Shown here one piece after another: positions 1 through 9,795 of a stretch of 64,000 nucleotides of DNA. The notes under the pieces are model-generated. The model searched no databases. It saw nothing but the letters and a program-made list of their open reading frames with translations, and was not told where the DNA came from. Made by a program: the position numbers and the translations under genes. This DNA comes from Bacteroidales bacterium. GTDB taxonomy: Bacteria; Bacteroidota; Bacteroidia; Bacteroidales; UBA932. The number at the start of each line of letters is the position of its first letter. The first letter of the stretch is position 1. The DNA is taken from positions 1 to 64,000 of the forward strand of contig JAEEVC010000013.1 of assembly GCA_016287075.1 (NCBI GenBank). The letters are read 5' to 3'.

Positions 1-1
1 A

Positions 2-130
2 ACCGCCGCAACCTCCGCCGGGGCCAAACCCGCAACCCCCGCCGAGCCCGCCGCCGAACCTGCCGCTGCGACCCGCGCCGAGGCCGCTGCCGCCCCCCAG
101 GACCCGGAAACAGAGACCGCAGAGCCATGA
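2..130 (+). CDS. 3' end of an upstream gene: Ala/Pro/Glu-rich tail (partial)
   Basis: An open frame enters from the left edge and ends at a TGA (128-130) that overlaps the purB ATG in an ATGA junction. The 42 visible residues are almost entirely Ala, Pro, Glu and Thr, with no recognisable motif. Such tails occur on many ribosomal, membrane-anchored and DNA-binding proteins, so no function can be assigned. The stop/start overlap suggests translational coupling with purB. The low complexity makes a chance open frame possible in this GC-rich DNA. Confidence 0.5.
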   Translation, partial: TAATSAGAKPATPAEPAAEPAAATRAEAAAAPQDPETETAEP

Positions 131-1419
131 TCGAGCGCTATTCCAGAAAGGTCATGCGGGATGTCTGGACCGATGAAAATAAGTTCAGCGCCTTCCTCAC
201 CGTGGAAATCCTCGCCTGCGAGGCCTGGAGCGAACAGGGCGTGATCCCGGCCGCGGATGTGGAGAAAATCCGGTCGAACGCCCGTTTCGACCTCGGCCGC
301 ATCCGGGCGCTCGAGGAGGAGACCCGCCACGACGTCGTGGCCTTCACCCGCGCCGTGAGCGAGAGCCTCGGCGAGGAGCGCAAATGGGTCCATTACGGGC
401 TGACCTCCACCGATGTGGTCGATACGGCCAACGGCTACCTGCTCAAGCAGGCCAACGCCATCCTCCGGCGGGACCTGGAGGAGTTCCAGGCGGTCCTCCG
501 CCGCCGTGCGCGGGAATTCAAGGACACGCCCTGCATCGGCCGGACCCACGGCATCCATGCCGACATCACCAGTTTCGGCCTCAAATGGGCGCTCTGGTAC
601 GAGGAAATGCAGCGCAACATCGCCCGCTTCGAGGCGGCCGCCGCCGGTGTGGAAGCCGGCAAGATGAGCGGCGCCGTGGGCAATTTCGCCAACATCCCGC
701 CCGCCGTCCAGGACTATGTCTGCGGGAAACTGGGCCTCGAATCGGCCCGTATCTCCACCCAGGTGCTGCAGCGGGACCGCCACGCCTGCTATGTGGGCAC
801 CCTGGCCCTGATCGCCTCCACCCTGGAACAGATGGCCGTCGAGGTCCGCCATCTCCAGCGCACGGAAATCCGCGAGGCGGAGGAGGCCTTCCGCAAGGGC
901 CAGAAAGGCTCCAGCGCCATGCCGCACAAGCGCAACCCCATCGGGAGCGAGAACATCTGCGGCTGCGCCCGGGTCATGCGCGGCTACATGGCCACCGCCT
1001 ATGAGAACATCGCCCTCTGGCACGAGCGGGACATCTCCCATTCCAGCACCGAACGCATCGTCCTCCCGGACGCCACGGAACTGCTGGACTACATGCTCCA
1101 GCGTTTCAAGGGCATCCTGGAGAACCTGGTGGTCTATCCGGACAACATGCTCGGGAACATCTACCGCACCCGGGGCGTCATCTTCGCCCAGCGGGTGATG
1201 AACGCGCTCATCGGGAAGGGCCTTTCCCGCGAGCAGGCCTACGACACCGTCCAGCCCCTCGCGATGGAGGCCTGGTCCCAGGGTAAGGACTACAAGACCC
1301 TGCTCGAAGCGTCAGCGGACGTGACAGCGCTGCTGTCGCCCCGGGAACTGGACGACTGCTTCACGCTGGACTATTATTTCAGGAACGTGGACGGAATCTT
1401 CGCCCGCGTGGGCATCTGA
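127..1419 (+). CDS. purB: Adenylosuccinate lyase
   Basis: A 430-residue cytosolic enzyme of the fumarase/aspartase superfamily. It cleaves SAICAR to AICAR plus fumarate and adenylosuccinate to AMP plus fumarate in purine synthesis. The superfamily signature [10 protein letters not shown] is at residues 262-271 and contains the mobile catalytic-loop serine. TRHDV (about 66-70) and RTHG (139-142) carry the conserved histidines, and GLTSTD is at 91-96. Length is normal for the family. The ATG overlaps the stop of the upstream frame. The gene converges on purA, which catalyses the preceding step of AMP formation, with only 7 bases between the stops, so the two AMP-branch enzymes lie tail to tail. 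Confidence 0.97.
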   Translation: MIERYSRKVMRDVWTDENKFSAFLTVEILACEAWSEQGVIPAADVEKIRSNARFDLGRIRALEEETRHDVVAFTRAVSESLGEERKWVHYGLTSTDVVDTANGYLLKQANAILRRDLEEFQAVLRRRAREFKDTPCIGRTHGIHADITSFGLKWALWYEEMQRNIARFEAAAAGVEAGKMSGAVGNFANIPPAVQDYVCGKLGLESARISTQVLQRDRHACYVGTLALIASTLEQMAVEVRHLQRTEIREAEEAFRKGQKGSSAMPHKRNPIGSENICGCARVMRGYMATAYENIALWHERDISHSSTERIVLPDATELLDYMLQRFKGILENLVVYPDNMLGNIYRTRGVIFAQRVMNALIGKGLSREQAYDTVQPLAMEAWSQGKDYKTLLEASADVTALLSPRELDDCFTLDYYFRNVDGIFARVGI

Positions 1420-1426
1420 TCCCCTT

Positions 1427-2698
1427 TTACCGGCGCACCGTCGCGTCCCGGTCGGGTCCCACGGAAACGATGCGGATCCGGCAGCGGGTTTCCGCTTCGA
1501 TGAAGGCGATGTACTCCTGGAACGCGGCCGGGAAGTCCTCGAAGCGGCGCAGGCCGCCCAGCGGGGTCTTCCACCCCGGGAATTCCCGGTACACGGGCGT
1601 GGCATGCTCCCCGCCGTCGTACGGGAAACTCTCCAGGACCTTGTCCCCTTCCCGGTAGGCGACGGCCACCTTGATGGTGTCGAAGTCGTCCAGTACATCG
1701 GATTTCATCATGATGAGGTCGGTCACGCCGTTCATCATGACGGCGTATTTGAGGGCGACCAGGTCGAGCCAGCCGCAGCGGCGCGGCCGGCCGGTGGTGG
1801 CCCCATACTCGTGGCCGATGCTGCGCAGGCGCTCGCCGTCCGCATCGAAGAGTTCCGTGGGGAACGGACCGCTGCCCACGCGGGTGCAGTAGGCCTTGAA
1901 GATGCCGAAGACCTTGCCTACGCGGGTGGGCGCCACGCCCAGGCCCGTGCAGACGCCGGCGGAAAGGGTATTGGAGGACGTCACGAACGGGTAGGTGCCG
2001 AAATCGATGTCCAGCAGGGAGCCCTGCGCGCCTTCGGCCAGGACGGGGACGCCGTTGTCCAGCGCCGTGTTCACATAGACCTCGCTGTCGATGAAGGGGA
2101 AGCGCTTGAGGGCTTCCACCGCCGCCTTCCACTGCTGCTCATACGCGGTGATGTCGTAGGAGAAATCGTACTGGGCGAGCAGGCCGAAATGCTTCTGTTT
2201 CAGCGCTTCGTACTTGTCTTCGAAGGCCGGGGAGAGGATGTCCCCCACGCGGAGGCCGTTGCGGCCGGTCTTGTCCATGTAGGTGGGGCCGATGCCCTTG
2301 AGGGTGGAGCCGATCTTGGCCTTCCCCTTGGCGGCTTCGCTGGCGGCGTCCAGCATCCGGTGCGTCGGCAGGATGAGGTGTGCACGCTTGGAGATGACCA
2401 GCTTGCCGGTGATGGAGCCCGCGATCTTCTCGATGGCGGCGATCTCTTCCATAAGGATCACCGGGTCGATGACCACCCCGTTGCCGATCACATTGACCGT
2501 CCCCTCCCGGAAGATCCCGGAGGGAACCGTGTGCAGCACGAAACTGTCCCCGTCGAAGACCAGGGAATGTCCCGCGTTGGGACCGCCCTGGAAGCGGGCG
2601 ACCATCTTGTAACCGGGTGTGAGCACATCCACGACCTTGCCTTTGCCCTCGTCCCCCCACTGGAGGCCGAGCACTACGTCCAGACGATTTTGTTCCAT
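1427..2698 (-). CDS. purA: Adenylosuccinate synthetase
   Basis: A 423-residue cytosolic enzyme that joins IMP and aspartate using GTP to form adenylosuccinate, the first committed step to AMP. The family hallmark QWGDEGKGK lies at residues 13-21, with the catalytic Asp and His regions (FQGGPNAGH) following. The middle of the protein carries the conserved GIGPTYMDK segment. Length matches bacterial PurA. It begins 13 bases after the stop of the upstream response-regulator gene on the same strand, so the two are probably co-transcribed. The product of purB acts on the PurA product. Confidence 0.97.
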   Translation of the reverse strand: MEQNRLDVVLGLQWGDEGKGKVVDVLTPGYKMVARFQGGPNAGHSLVFDGDSFVLHTVPSGIFREGTVNVIGNGVVIDPVILMEEIAAIEKIAGSITGKLVISKRAHLILPTHRMLDAASEAAKGKAKIGSTLKGIGPTYMDKTGRNGLRVGDILSPAFEDKYEALKQKHFGLLAQYDFSYDITAYEQQWKAAVEALKRFPFIDSEVYVNTALDNGVPVLAEGAQGSLLDIDFGTYPFVTSSNTLSAGVCTGLGVAPTRVGKVFGIFKAYCTRVGSGPFPTELFDADGERLRSIGHEYGATTGRPRRCGWLDLVALKYAVMMNGVTDLIMMKSDVLDDFDTIKVAVAYREGDKVLESFPYDGGEHATPVYREFPGWKTPLGGLRRFEDFPAAFQEYIAFIEAETRCRIRIVSVGPDRDATVRR

Positions 2699-2711
2699 AT
2701 AGAAAACGGTG

Positions 2712-3863
<1,152 letters not shown>

Positions 3864-3873
3864 AATCTCCGGA

Positions 3874-3909
3874 TTTGGTACAAATATCGGACTTTTTTTT
3901 CTATTTTTG
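3874..3909 (+). promoter_or_regulatory. Candidate promoter of cmk-ispH
   Basis: TTTG (3874-3877) and TATTTTTG (3902-3909) match the Bacteroidetes -33/-7 elements and end about 22 bases before the cmk ATG. The 24-nt spacing is longer than the 19-20 nt seen at other promoters here, so the -33 match is less certain than the -7. The opposite strand of the same gap must also hold the response-regulator promoter. Confidence 0.5.
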
Positions 3910-3931
3910 TAACCTTGAAACACAAAGATCC

Positions 3932-4648
3932 ATGAACATTCCCGATATCATCATCGCCGTGGACGGTTTCTCCGCAACCGGCAAGAGCACATTCGCCAAA
4001 ATGGTCGCCGCAGAATTCGGTTTCCTCTACCTGGACTCCGGCGCCATGTACCGGGGCGTGACCCTTTTCACCATGGAAAGCGGCATGGTCTCCGAAGACG
4101 GAACCATCGACGAAGCGGCCCTCCGGCCGGCCCTCGCGGACCTCGACCTGCACTTCGCCCATGAGGACGGGAAAACGAAGCTCTACCTCGGCGGACGCTG
4201 CATCGAGACGGAAATCCGCACCCTCGCGGTCTCCTCGCTCGTCAGCCCCGTCGCGACGATTCCCTTCGTGCGGAACTATGTCGATGACCGGCTCCACGCC
4301 TTCAGCGAGGGCGGCCGTGTGATCATGGACGGCCGCGACATCGGCACGACGGTGTTCCCGGACGCCGAACTGAAGGTGTTCATGACCGCCGACCCTGCCG
4401 TCCGGGCCCAGCGCCGCTACGACGAGATGGTCGCCAAGGGCGAACCCGCCGACCTGGAAGCGGTGATGAAGAACCTGGCGGAGCGGGACTATATCGACTC
4501 CCACCGGGAGACTTCCCCGCTGCGTCAGCCCGAGGACGCCTTCGTGATGGACAATACCCACATGACCCTCCACGAGGAGCTCGTCTGGGTCCTCGGCGTC
4601 ATCCAGGGTAAGTTCGGCCTCCTCGAGGTCCCTGCGCTGACCCATTGA
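3932..4648 (+). CDS. cmk: Cytidylate kinase
   Basis: A 238-residue cytosolic kinase that phosphorylates CMP and dCMP with ATP. The start at 3932 is chosen because the P-loop region (IAVDGFSATGKST) follows within 20 residues and a promoter lies just upstream. Family landmarks are GFLYLDSGAMYRG, the DGRDIGTTVFPDA segment of the NMP-binding region, and RAQRRYDEM in the lid region. The C-terminus carries the typical RDYIDSHR segment. The stop codon is one base from the ispH ATG, so both genes are translated from one message. Confidence 0.95.
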   Translation: MNIPDIIIAVDGFSATGKSTFAKMVAAEFGFLYLDSGAMYRGVTLFTMESGMVSEDGTIDEAALRPALADLDLHFAHEDGKTKLYLGGRCIETEIRTLAVSSLVSPVATIPFVRNYVDDRLHAFSEGGRVIMDGRDIGTTVFPDAELKVFMTADPAVRAQRRYDEMVAKGEPADLEAVMKNLAERDYIDSHRETSPLRQPEDAFVMDNTHMTLHEELVWVLGVIQGKFGLLEVPALTH

Positions 4649-4649
4649 A

Positions 4650-5561
4650 ATGGCCCTTTTCGTTGAAACCGACCCCCGCTCCGGCTTCTGCGGCGGCGTG
4701 ATCCGCGCCATCGGGAAGGCGGAGGATTTCCTGGCCGGGGGCGCCGCGCCGCTCTATTCGCTCGGCGCCATCGTCCATAATGAAGCCGAGCTTGAACGGC
4801 TCGGTGCGAAGGGCCTTGTTGCGGTGGATGCCTCCGAGATGGAGATGCTGCCCGCCGGTGCGACCCTGCTGATCCGCGCCCACGGCGAACCGCCGGCGAC
4901 CTATGCCCGCGCGGCGGATGCCGGCCTCCGGATCATCGACTGCACCTGTCCCGTGGTCCTGAAACTCCAGCGGGACATCCGGGATGCCTGGGAGCGGCTC
5001 CATGCGGACGGACATCACGGGAACCTCCTGATATTCGGGAAGATCGGCCATGCGGAAGTGCTCGGCCTCGTCGGCCAGACGGACGGCGGCGCCCGGGTGG
5101 TCGAAAACCTGGACATGCTGGAAGCGGCGGTCGCCGGGGGGGAGATCGATTTTTCGGAGCCGGTCGAGATCTTTTCCCAGACGACGAAGAATCCCGACGA
5201 ATACGCGGCCCTCTGCGCGCGGCTCCGCACCCTGACGGACCGGCTGACCGTCCATGACACCATCTGCAAGCAGGTGGCGACCCGCCACCGCGAACTCGCG
5301 GACTTCGCCCGCAGCCACGACGTCGTCCTGTTCGTCGCCGGCGAGGCCAGCTCCAACGGCAAGGTCCTGTCCGACCTCTGCCGCTCGGTCAACCCCCGTT
5401 CCTACCGCGTCGGCGCGCCCGGAGCGGTCCGCCCCGAATGGTTCCGCGACGGCGACCGGGTGGGCGTCAGCGGGGCGACTTCGACGCCGAAATGGCTCCT
5501 GGAAGCAGTGGCCGCTGCCGTCCGCCGGCTCCCCGTGAATGAAAATTTGCAGGTTCGCTGA
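4650..5561 (+). CDS. ispH: 4-hydroxy-3-methylbut-2-enyl diphosphate reductase
   Basis: A 303-residue iron-sulfur enzyme catalysing the last MEP-pathway step, HMBPP to IPP plus DMAPP. The three cluster-ligand cysteines are visible: C14 in SGFCGGV, C100 in DCTCP and C206 in HDTICKQ. The conserved histidine/glutamate segments SLGAIVHNE and RAHGEPP and the motif SQTTKN (about 176-181) are present. It starts one base after the cmk stop. Its 3' end overlaps the promoter of efp. The MEP-pathway enzyme is expected in Bacteroidales. Confidence 0.95.
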   Translation: MALFVETDPRSGFCGGVIRAIGKAEDFLAGGAAPLYSLGAIVHNEAELERLGAKGLVAVDASEMEMLPAGATLLIRAHGEPPATYARAADAGLRIIDCTCPVVLKLQRDIRDAWERLHADGHHGNLLIFGKIGHAEVLGLVGQTDGGARVVENLDMLEAAVAGGEIDFSEPVEIFSQTTKNPDEYAALCARLRTLTDRLTVHDTICKQVATRHRELADFARSHDVVLFVAGEASSNGKVLSDLCRSVNPRSYRVGAPGAVRPEWFRDGDRVGVSGATSTPKWLLEAVAAAVRRLPVNENLQVR

Positions 5562-5577
5562 CAATTTGTTACATTTG
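5546..5577 (+). promoter_or_regulatory. Promoter of efp
   Basis: TTTG (5546-5549), 20 nt, then TACATTTG (5570-5577) is a full match to the Bacteroidetes promoter. It overlaps the last codons of ispH and lies about 40 bases before the efp start. Confidence 0.8.
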
Positions 5578-5616
5578 TGGGTTATTAAGATCAATTGATT
5601 AACTAAATACGTATTT

Positions 5617-6186
5617 ATGGCAACTACAGCTGATTTCAAGAACGGCCTTTATCTGAATTTCAACGGCAAGCCGTGCGTTCTCGTCTATTTCCAGCACGTC
5701 AAGCCGGGCAAGGGTCCCGCTTTCGTCAAGACGAAACTCCGCAACCTCGAGAACGGCCGCATCCTGGAGAACACCTTCACCGCCGGTGCCAAGATCGACA
5801 CCATCACGGTCGAACGCCGCCCCTACCAGTTCCTCTATGACGACGGAGAGAACTTCAACTTCATGCACGAGGAGACCTACGAGCAGATCACGCTCCCGCA
5901 CGACCTCGTCGAGAACGCCGACCTGATGAAGGAAGGCCAGCACGTGGAGATGATGTTCGTCACCGAGCCGGAGGAGCGCTGCCTCACCTGCGAGCTTCCG
6001 ACTTACGTGACCCTCGAGGTTACCTACAGCGAGCCTGCCGTCAAGGGCAACACCGCCTCCACCTCCGCCCTCAAGGAGGTCACCCTGGAGACCGGCGCCA
6101 AGATCATGGTCCCGCTCTTCATCGAGACCGGTGAACTGATCACCGTGAACACCACCGACCGTTCCTACGGCCAGCGCGTAAAATAA
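5617..6186 (+). CDS. efp: Elongation factor P
   Basis: A 189-residue translation factor that binds between the ribosomal P and E sites and relieves stalling at polyproline stretches. It has the KOW-like N-terminal domain, with the tip loop HVKPGKGPAF carrying K32 at the position of the modified lysine in other EF-Ps. Two OB-fold domains follow. The final region reads VNTTDRSYGQRV, as in the family. It is monocistronic, with its own promoter (5546-5577) and an intrinsic terminator (6209-6245). No epmA/epmB genes are visible here. Confidence 0.96.
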   Translation: MATTADFKNGLYLNFNGKPCVLVYFQHVKPGKGPAFVKTKLRNLENGRILENTFTAGAKIDTITVERRPYQFLYDDGENFNFMHEETYEQITLPHDLVENADLMKEGQHVEMMFVTEPEERCLTCELPTYVTLEVTYSEPAVKGNTASTSALKEVTLETGAKIMVPLFIETGELITVNTTDRSYGQRVK

Positions 6187-6208
6187 GGCGTTTTTCCTAT
6201 CCAGAACA

Positions 6209-6245
6209 GGCCGGAACCCGTTATCAGGCTCCGACCTTTTCTTTT
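6209..6245 (+). terminator. Intrinsic terminator of efp
   Basis: GGCCGGAACC (6209-6218) pairs with GGCTCCGACC (6227-6236), a 10-position stem with two mismatches and an 8-nt loop. It is followed by TTTTCTTTT. It lies 22 bases after the efp stop. Confidence 0.75.
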
Positions 6246-6282
6246 CCCCCATTGCACGGAAACTAATACCAATCAACCCTTT

Positions 6283-8502
6283 ATGAATAAATTTCTTCCG
6301 CTTGCAGCGATCAGCCTCGTGCTGGCCGTTTCCTGTGCTGGCCCCGCACGGAAAGAGGTCCGCTCCTCGGACCGGGTCGAGTCGCTCCTGTCGAAAATGA
6401 CCCTGGACGAGAAAGTCGGCCAGCTCGTCCTTTTCACCTCCGACTGGAGTGTGACCGGGCCGTCGATGCGCCAGGGGTATATCGACGACATCCGTGCCGG
6501 CCGCTGCGGCAACATCTTCAATGCCTATACGGCGGAATATACCCGCAAGCTGCAGGAGATCGCCGTGAACGAGACCCGGCTCGGAATCCCGCTGCTGTTC
6601 GGCTATGACGTGATCCACGGTTTCCGGACGGTTTTCCCGATCAACCTCGGCATCTCCGCGTCCTGGGACATCGACGCCGTGGAGGAATCGGCCCGCATCG
6701 CCGCCCGCGAGGCGGCGGCCGCCGGCCTTCACTGGACGTTCTCCCCGATGTGCGACATCTGCGTGGAACCGCGCTGGGGCCGCGTTTCCGAGGGAGCGGG
6801 CGAGGATCCGCTGCTCGGCAGCCGGATCTCCGCCGCGATGACCCGCGGCTACCAGGGCGGGGACCTCTCCGACCCTTCGACCGTCCTTGCCTGCATCAAG
6901 CATTACGCCGCCTACGGCGCGCCGCAGGCCGGCCGCGACTACAATACGGTGGACATGTCCGAGCGCTGGCTGCGCGAGTTCTACCTGCCGCCCTACAAGG
7001 CGGCGGTCGATGCCGGCGCGCTCAGCGTGATGGCGTCGTTCAATGAGCTGGACGGCGTTCCCGCCACGGCCAACTACCACCTGATGCAGGAGATCCTCCG
7101 CGACGAATGGGGCTTCCAGGGCTTCGTGGTGACCGATTACACCGGCATCAACGAGATGGTCTGCCACGGCTATGCGGCCGACGAGGCCGACGCGGGGCGG
7201 CTGGCCATCAATGCCGGCATCGACATGGACATGCAGAGCGCCGCTTTCTTCAACTACCTCAAGGAGCAGGTGGAGAGCGGGGCCGTCTCCCGGAAGACGC
7301 TGGACCGGGCGGTCCGCCGCGTGCTGAACGTCAAGGAGGCCCTCGGCCTCTTCGACGACCCGTTCCGCTACTGCAGCGAAGAGCGGGAGGCGTCCGAGAC
7401 GCTGACCGACGCGAACAAAGCCTTTGCCCGGAAGCTCGCTTCCGAGAGCATGGTCCTGCTGAAGAATGACGGCGTCCTTCCCCTCGTGAAGGGGGAGAAG
7501 GTGGCCGTAATCGGCTCCCTGGCCGCTTCCAGGGACGATCTGCTCGGGACCTGGCGCGCGGCCGGCGAAGTGGACAAGGTGCCTGCCTCCATCCTGGACG
7601 CCATCCGGGAGTACAACGGCGCGGCGAACGTCGTGTACGCGGAAGGCTGCAAGGAGCAGGGCGACGACCGCAGCGGCTTTGCCGCGGCCCTCGCGGCGGC
7701 AAAGCGCGCGAAGAAAGTCGTCATGGTCATCGGCGAGAACTGCCACTGGAGCGGCGAGGCGGCCTCCCGTTCGGACATCCGCATCCCCGGCGTCCAGTCG
7801 GAGCTGCTGGAGAAAATCGCCGCCACGGGCAAGCCGGTCGCGGTCGTGCTGCTGAACGGCCGTCCGCTGGACCTCTCCGCCGAGTCGGAGACCGCCGGCG
7901 CCATCCTCGAGGCCTGGTATCCCGGGACGATGGGCGGATATGCCGCCGCGGATGTCCTCTATGGGGAATACAATCCTTCCGGCAAACTCAGCATCACCTT
8001 CCCGCGCAACCTCGGCCAGGTGCCGGTCTATCACTATGCCAAGAACACCGGCCGCCCGTATGTCCATCCGGAGGCGAAGTACGAGTCCCGTTACCTCGAC
8101 GTGCCGAACGAGCCCCTGTATGCCTTCGGCCACGGACTGAGCTACACATCTTTCGACTATTCCGACATCACCCTGTCCAGGCCCATCTTCGCGGAGAACG
8201 GCAGCCTGACCGCCTCTGTCACGGTGACGAACACCGGCGCGGTCGCCGGCACGGAAACAGTCCAGCTCTACATCCGCGACCTTGTGGGCAGCGTCACCCG
8301 TCCGGTGAAGCAGCTCAAAGACTTCGCGCGGGTGACCCTCGGGCCGGGCGCCTCCGAAACCGTGACCTTCACCATCGGAAGGGAGACCCTTTCCTTCTGG
8401 CGCCAGGACATGACCTTCGGCCCGGAGCCGGGGGATTTCAAACTCTTCATCGGCGGCGCCTCGGATGCCGTCAAGGAAGCGGAATTCGATTATGCTGAAT
8501 AG
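6283..8502 (+). CDS. GH3 beta-glucosidase lipoprotein (BglX-like)
   Basis: A 739-residue exo-beta-glucosidase candidate with a lipoprotein signal (lipobox LAVSC, C18). The GH3 N-terminal barrel has CIKHYAAYG (about 204-212) and the nucleophile D285 in GFVVTDY. The C-terminal alpha/beta sandwich and a fibronectin III-like domain (from about 615) follow. Length fits BglX-type enzymes. The last codons overlap the next gene, an endo-glucanase of the GH144 type. In Bacteroides thetaiotaomicron a GH3 of this kind (BT_3567) hydrolyses beta-1,2-glucooligosaccharides. I infer that it releases glucose from sophoro-oligosaccharides in the periplasm. The substrate is inferred from neighbours, not from the sequence. 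Confidence 0.9.
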   Translation: MNKFLPLAAISLVLAVSCAGPARKEVRSSDRVESLLSKMTLDEKVGQLVLFTSDWSVTGPSMRQGYIDDIRAGRCGNIFNAYTAEYTRKLQEIAVNETRLGIPLLFGYDVIHGFRTVFPINLGISASWDIDAVEESARIAAREAAAAGLHWTFSPMCDICVEPRWGRVSEGAGEDPLLGSRISAAMTRGYQGGDLSDPSTVLACIKHYAAYGAPQAGRDYNTVDMSERWLREFYLPPYKAAVDAGALSVMASFNELDGVPATANYHLMQEILRDEWGFQGFVVTDYTGINEMVCHGYAADEADAGRLAINAGIDMDMQSAAFFNYLKEQVESGAVSRKTLDRAVRRVLNVKEALGLFDDPFRYCSEEREASETLTDANKAFARKLASESMVLLKNDGVLPLVKGEKVAVIGSLAASRDDLLGTWRAAGEVDKVPASILDAIREYNGAANVVYAEGCKEQGDDRSGFAAALAAAKRAKKVVMVIGENCHWSGEAASRSDIRIPGVQSELLEKIAATGKPVAVVLLNGRPLDLSAESETAGAILEAWYPGTMGGYAAADVLYGEYNPSGKLSITFPRNLGQVPVYHYAKNTGRPYVHPEAKYESRYLDVPNEPLYAFGHGLSYTSFDYSDITLSRPIFAENGSLTASVTVTNTGAVAGTETVQLYIRDLVGSVTRPVKQLKDFARVTLGPGASETVTFTIGRETLSFWRQDMTFGPEPGDFKLFIGGASDAVKEAEFDYAE

Positions 8503-9784
8503 GTTCCTTCCCATCCTTGCCGCCCTGTCCCTCCTGGCATGCGGCCCGAAAACGGGGCGCGCGCCCCTGTCTGACGAGGCCCTGCTGGACACGGTCGAGC
8601 GCTATACGGTCAAGTACTTCACCGATTTCGCCGACCCGGCCACGGGCCTTGCGCGGGAGCGGAACAACGACCGCAACGGGAACATCGTCACCATCGGCGG
8701 TTCCGGCTTCGGCATGATGGCCGTCATCGCCGGCGCCGAGCGCGCGTATTTCCCCCGCGAGGAGGGCGTCGCGCGCATCGGCCGCATGGTCACCTCGCTG
8801 GAAAAGTTCGAGCGTTTCCATGGCGCCTGGGCCCACTGGTACGATGCTGACAGCGGGAACCCGTTCAGTTTCAGCAAATACGATGACGGCGGAGACCTGG
8901 TGGAGACGGCCTTCATGGTCCAGGGGCTGCTGACGGCCCGCGAGTGGCTCCGTGACAAGGATACGCTCCTTGCCGCGCGCTGCGACCGGCTCTGGAAGGA
9001 GGTCGAATGGTCCTGGTACACCCAGGGCGGGACGGATTCCCTCTACTGGCACTGGTCCAAGAATTACGGCTGGAAGATGAACCATCGGATCAAGGGCTTC
9101 GACGAGACGCTGATCACCTATGTGCTCGCCGCGTCCTCGCCGACCTATCCCATCTCCCGCGCCTGCTATGAGGCCTCCTACAAGACCTCGGATTATTATT
9201 ACAACGGCAAGGAATACTACGGCATCACCCTCCCGCTCGGGATGGAATACGGCGGCCCGCTGTTCTTCTGCCATTATTCCTGGCTCGGACTCGACCCCCG
9301 GGGCCTGCAGGACGGCGCCACGGATTATTTCGAACGCAACCGCGCCCATACCCTCATCCACCGGGCCTATGCCATCGACAATCCCAGGGGACACAAGGGA
9401 TACGGCGCTGACCTGTGGGGATTTACGTCCTCCGACGATCCGGACGTGGGCTACAGTTCCCACCACCCCGGGACGCCCGACGAGAACGGGACGGTCTCCC
9501 CGACGGCCGCCCTCAGTTCGATCGTCTATACGCCGGAAGAATCGATGGCGGTGATGCGCCACCTGTATGAGGATACGGACATGTTCGGCCCGTACGGTTT
9601 CTACGACGCATACAACCCGTCCCGCGAACCCGCGGTCGTGGACCACTACCTGGCCATCGACCAGGGGCCCGTCGCCGTGATGATTGAAAACTACCGCAGC
9701 GGCCTGTTGTGGTCCCTGTTCATGTCCGCACCGGAGATCCGGCCCGGACTGGAAAAGCTCGGATTTTACTATAAAACCAACTGA
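8492..9784 (+). CDS. GH144-like endo-beta-1,2-glucanase lipoprotein (glycoamylase-like domain)
   Basis: A 430-residue protein. The start at 8492 gives a clean lipoprotein signal (lipobox LLAC) and overlaps the GH3 stop. The body is one (alpha/alpha)6-type glucoamylase-like domain (PF10091 family, which includes GH144). Hallmark stretches are GLARERNNDRNGN, the Gly-rich GGSGFGMMA, GGDLVETAFMVQGLL, LYWHWSKNYGWKMN, and near the C-terminus YLAIDQGP followed by VMIENYRSGLLW. Known GH144 enzymes cut beta-1,2-glucan to sophoro-oligosaccharides. I cannot assign the catalytic acids with certainty. A paralogue with an extra N-terminal domain closes the same locus at 15334. Confidence 0.82.
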   Translation: MLNRFLPILAALSLLACGPKTGRAPLSDEALLDTVERYTVKYFTDFADPATGLARERNNDRNGNIVTIGGSGFGMMAVIAGAERAYFPREEGVARIGRMVTSLEKFERFHGAWAHWYDADSGNPFSFSKYDDGGDLVETAFMVQGLLTAREWLRDKDTLLAARCDRLWKEVEWSWYTQGGTDSLYWHWSKNYGWKMNHRIKGFDETLITYVLAASSPTYPISRACYEASYKTSDYYYNGKEYYGITLPLGMEYGGPLFFCHYSWLGLDPRGLQDGATDYFERNRAHTLIHRAYAIDNPRGHKGYGADLWGFTSSDDPDVGYSSHHPGTPDENGTVSPTAALSSIVYTPEESMAVMRHLYEDTDMFGPYGFYDAYNPSREPAVVDHYLAIDQGPVAVMIENYRSGLLWSLFMSAPEIRPGLEKLGFYYKTN

Positions 9785-9795
9785 TTGTCATTCAT

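Noticed and set aside
5599..8592. A 997-codon open frame on the minus strand
   Set aside because: Antisense to efp and the GH3 gene, running through the efp terminator; composition is that of a shadow frame.
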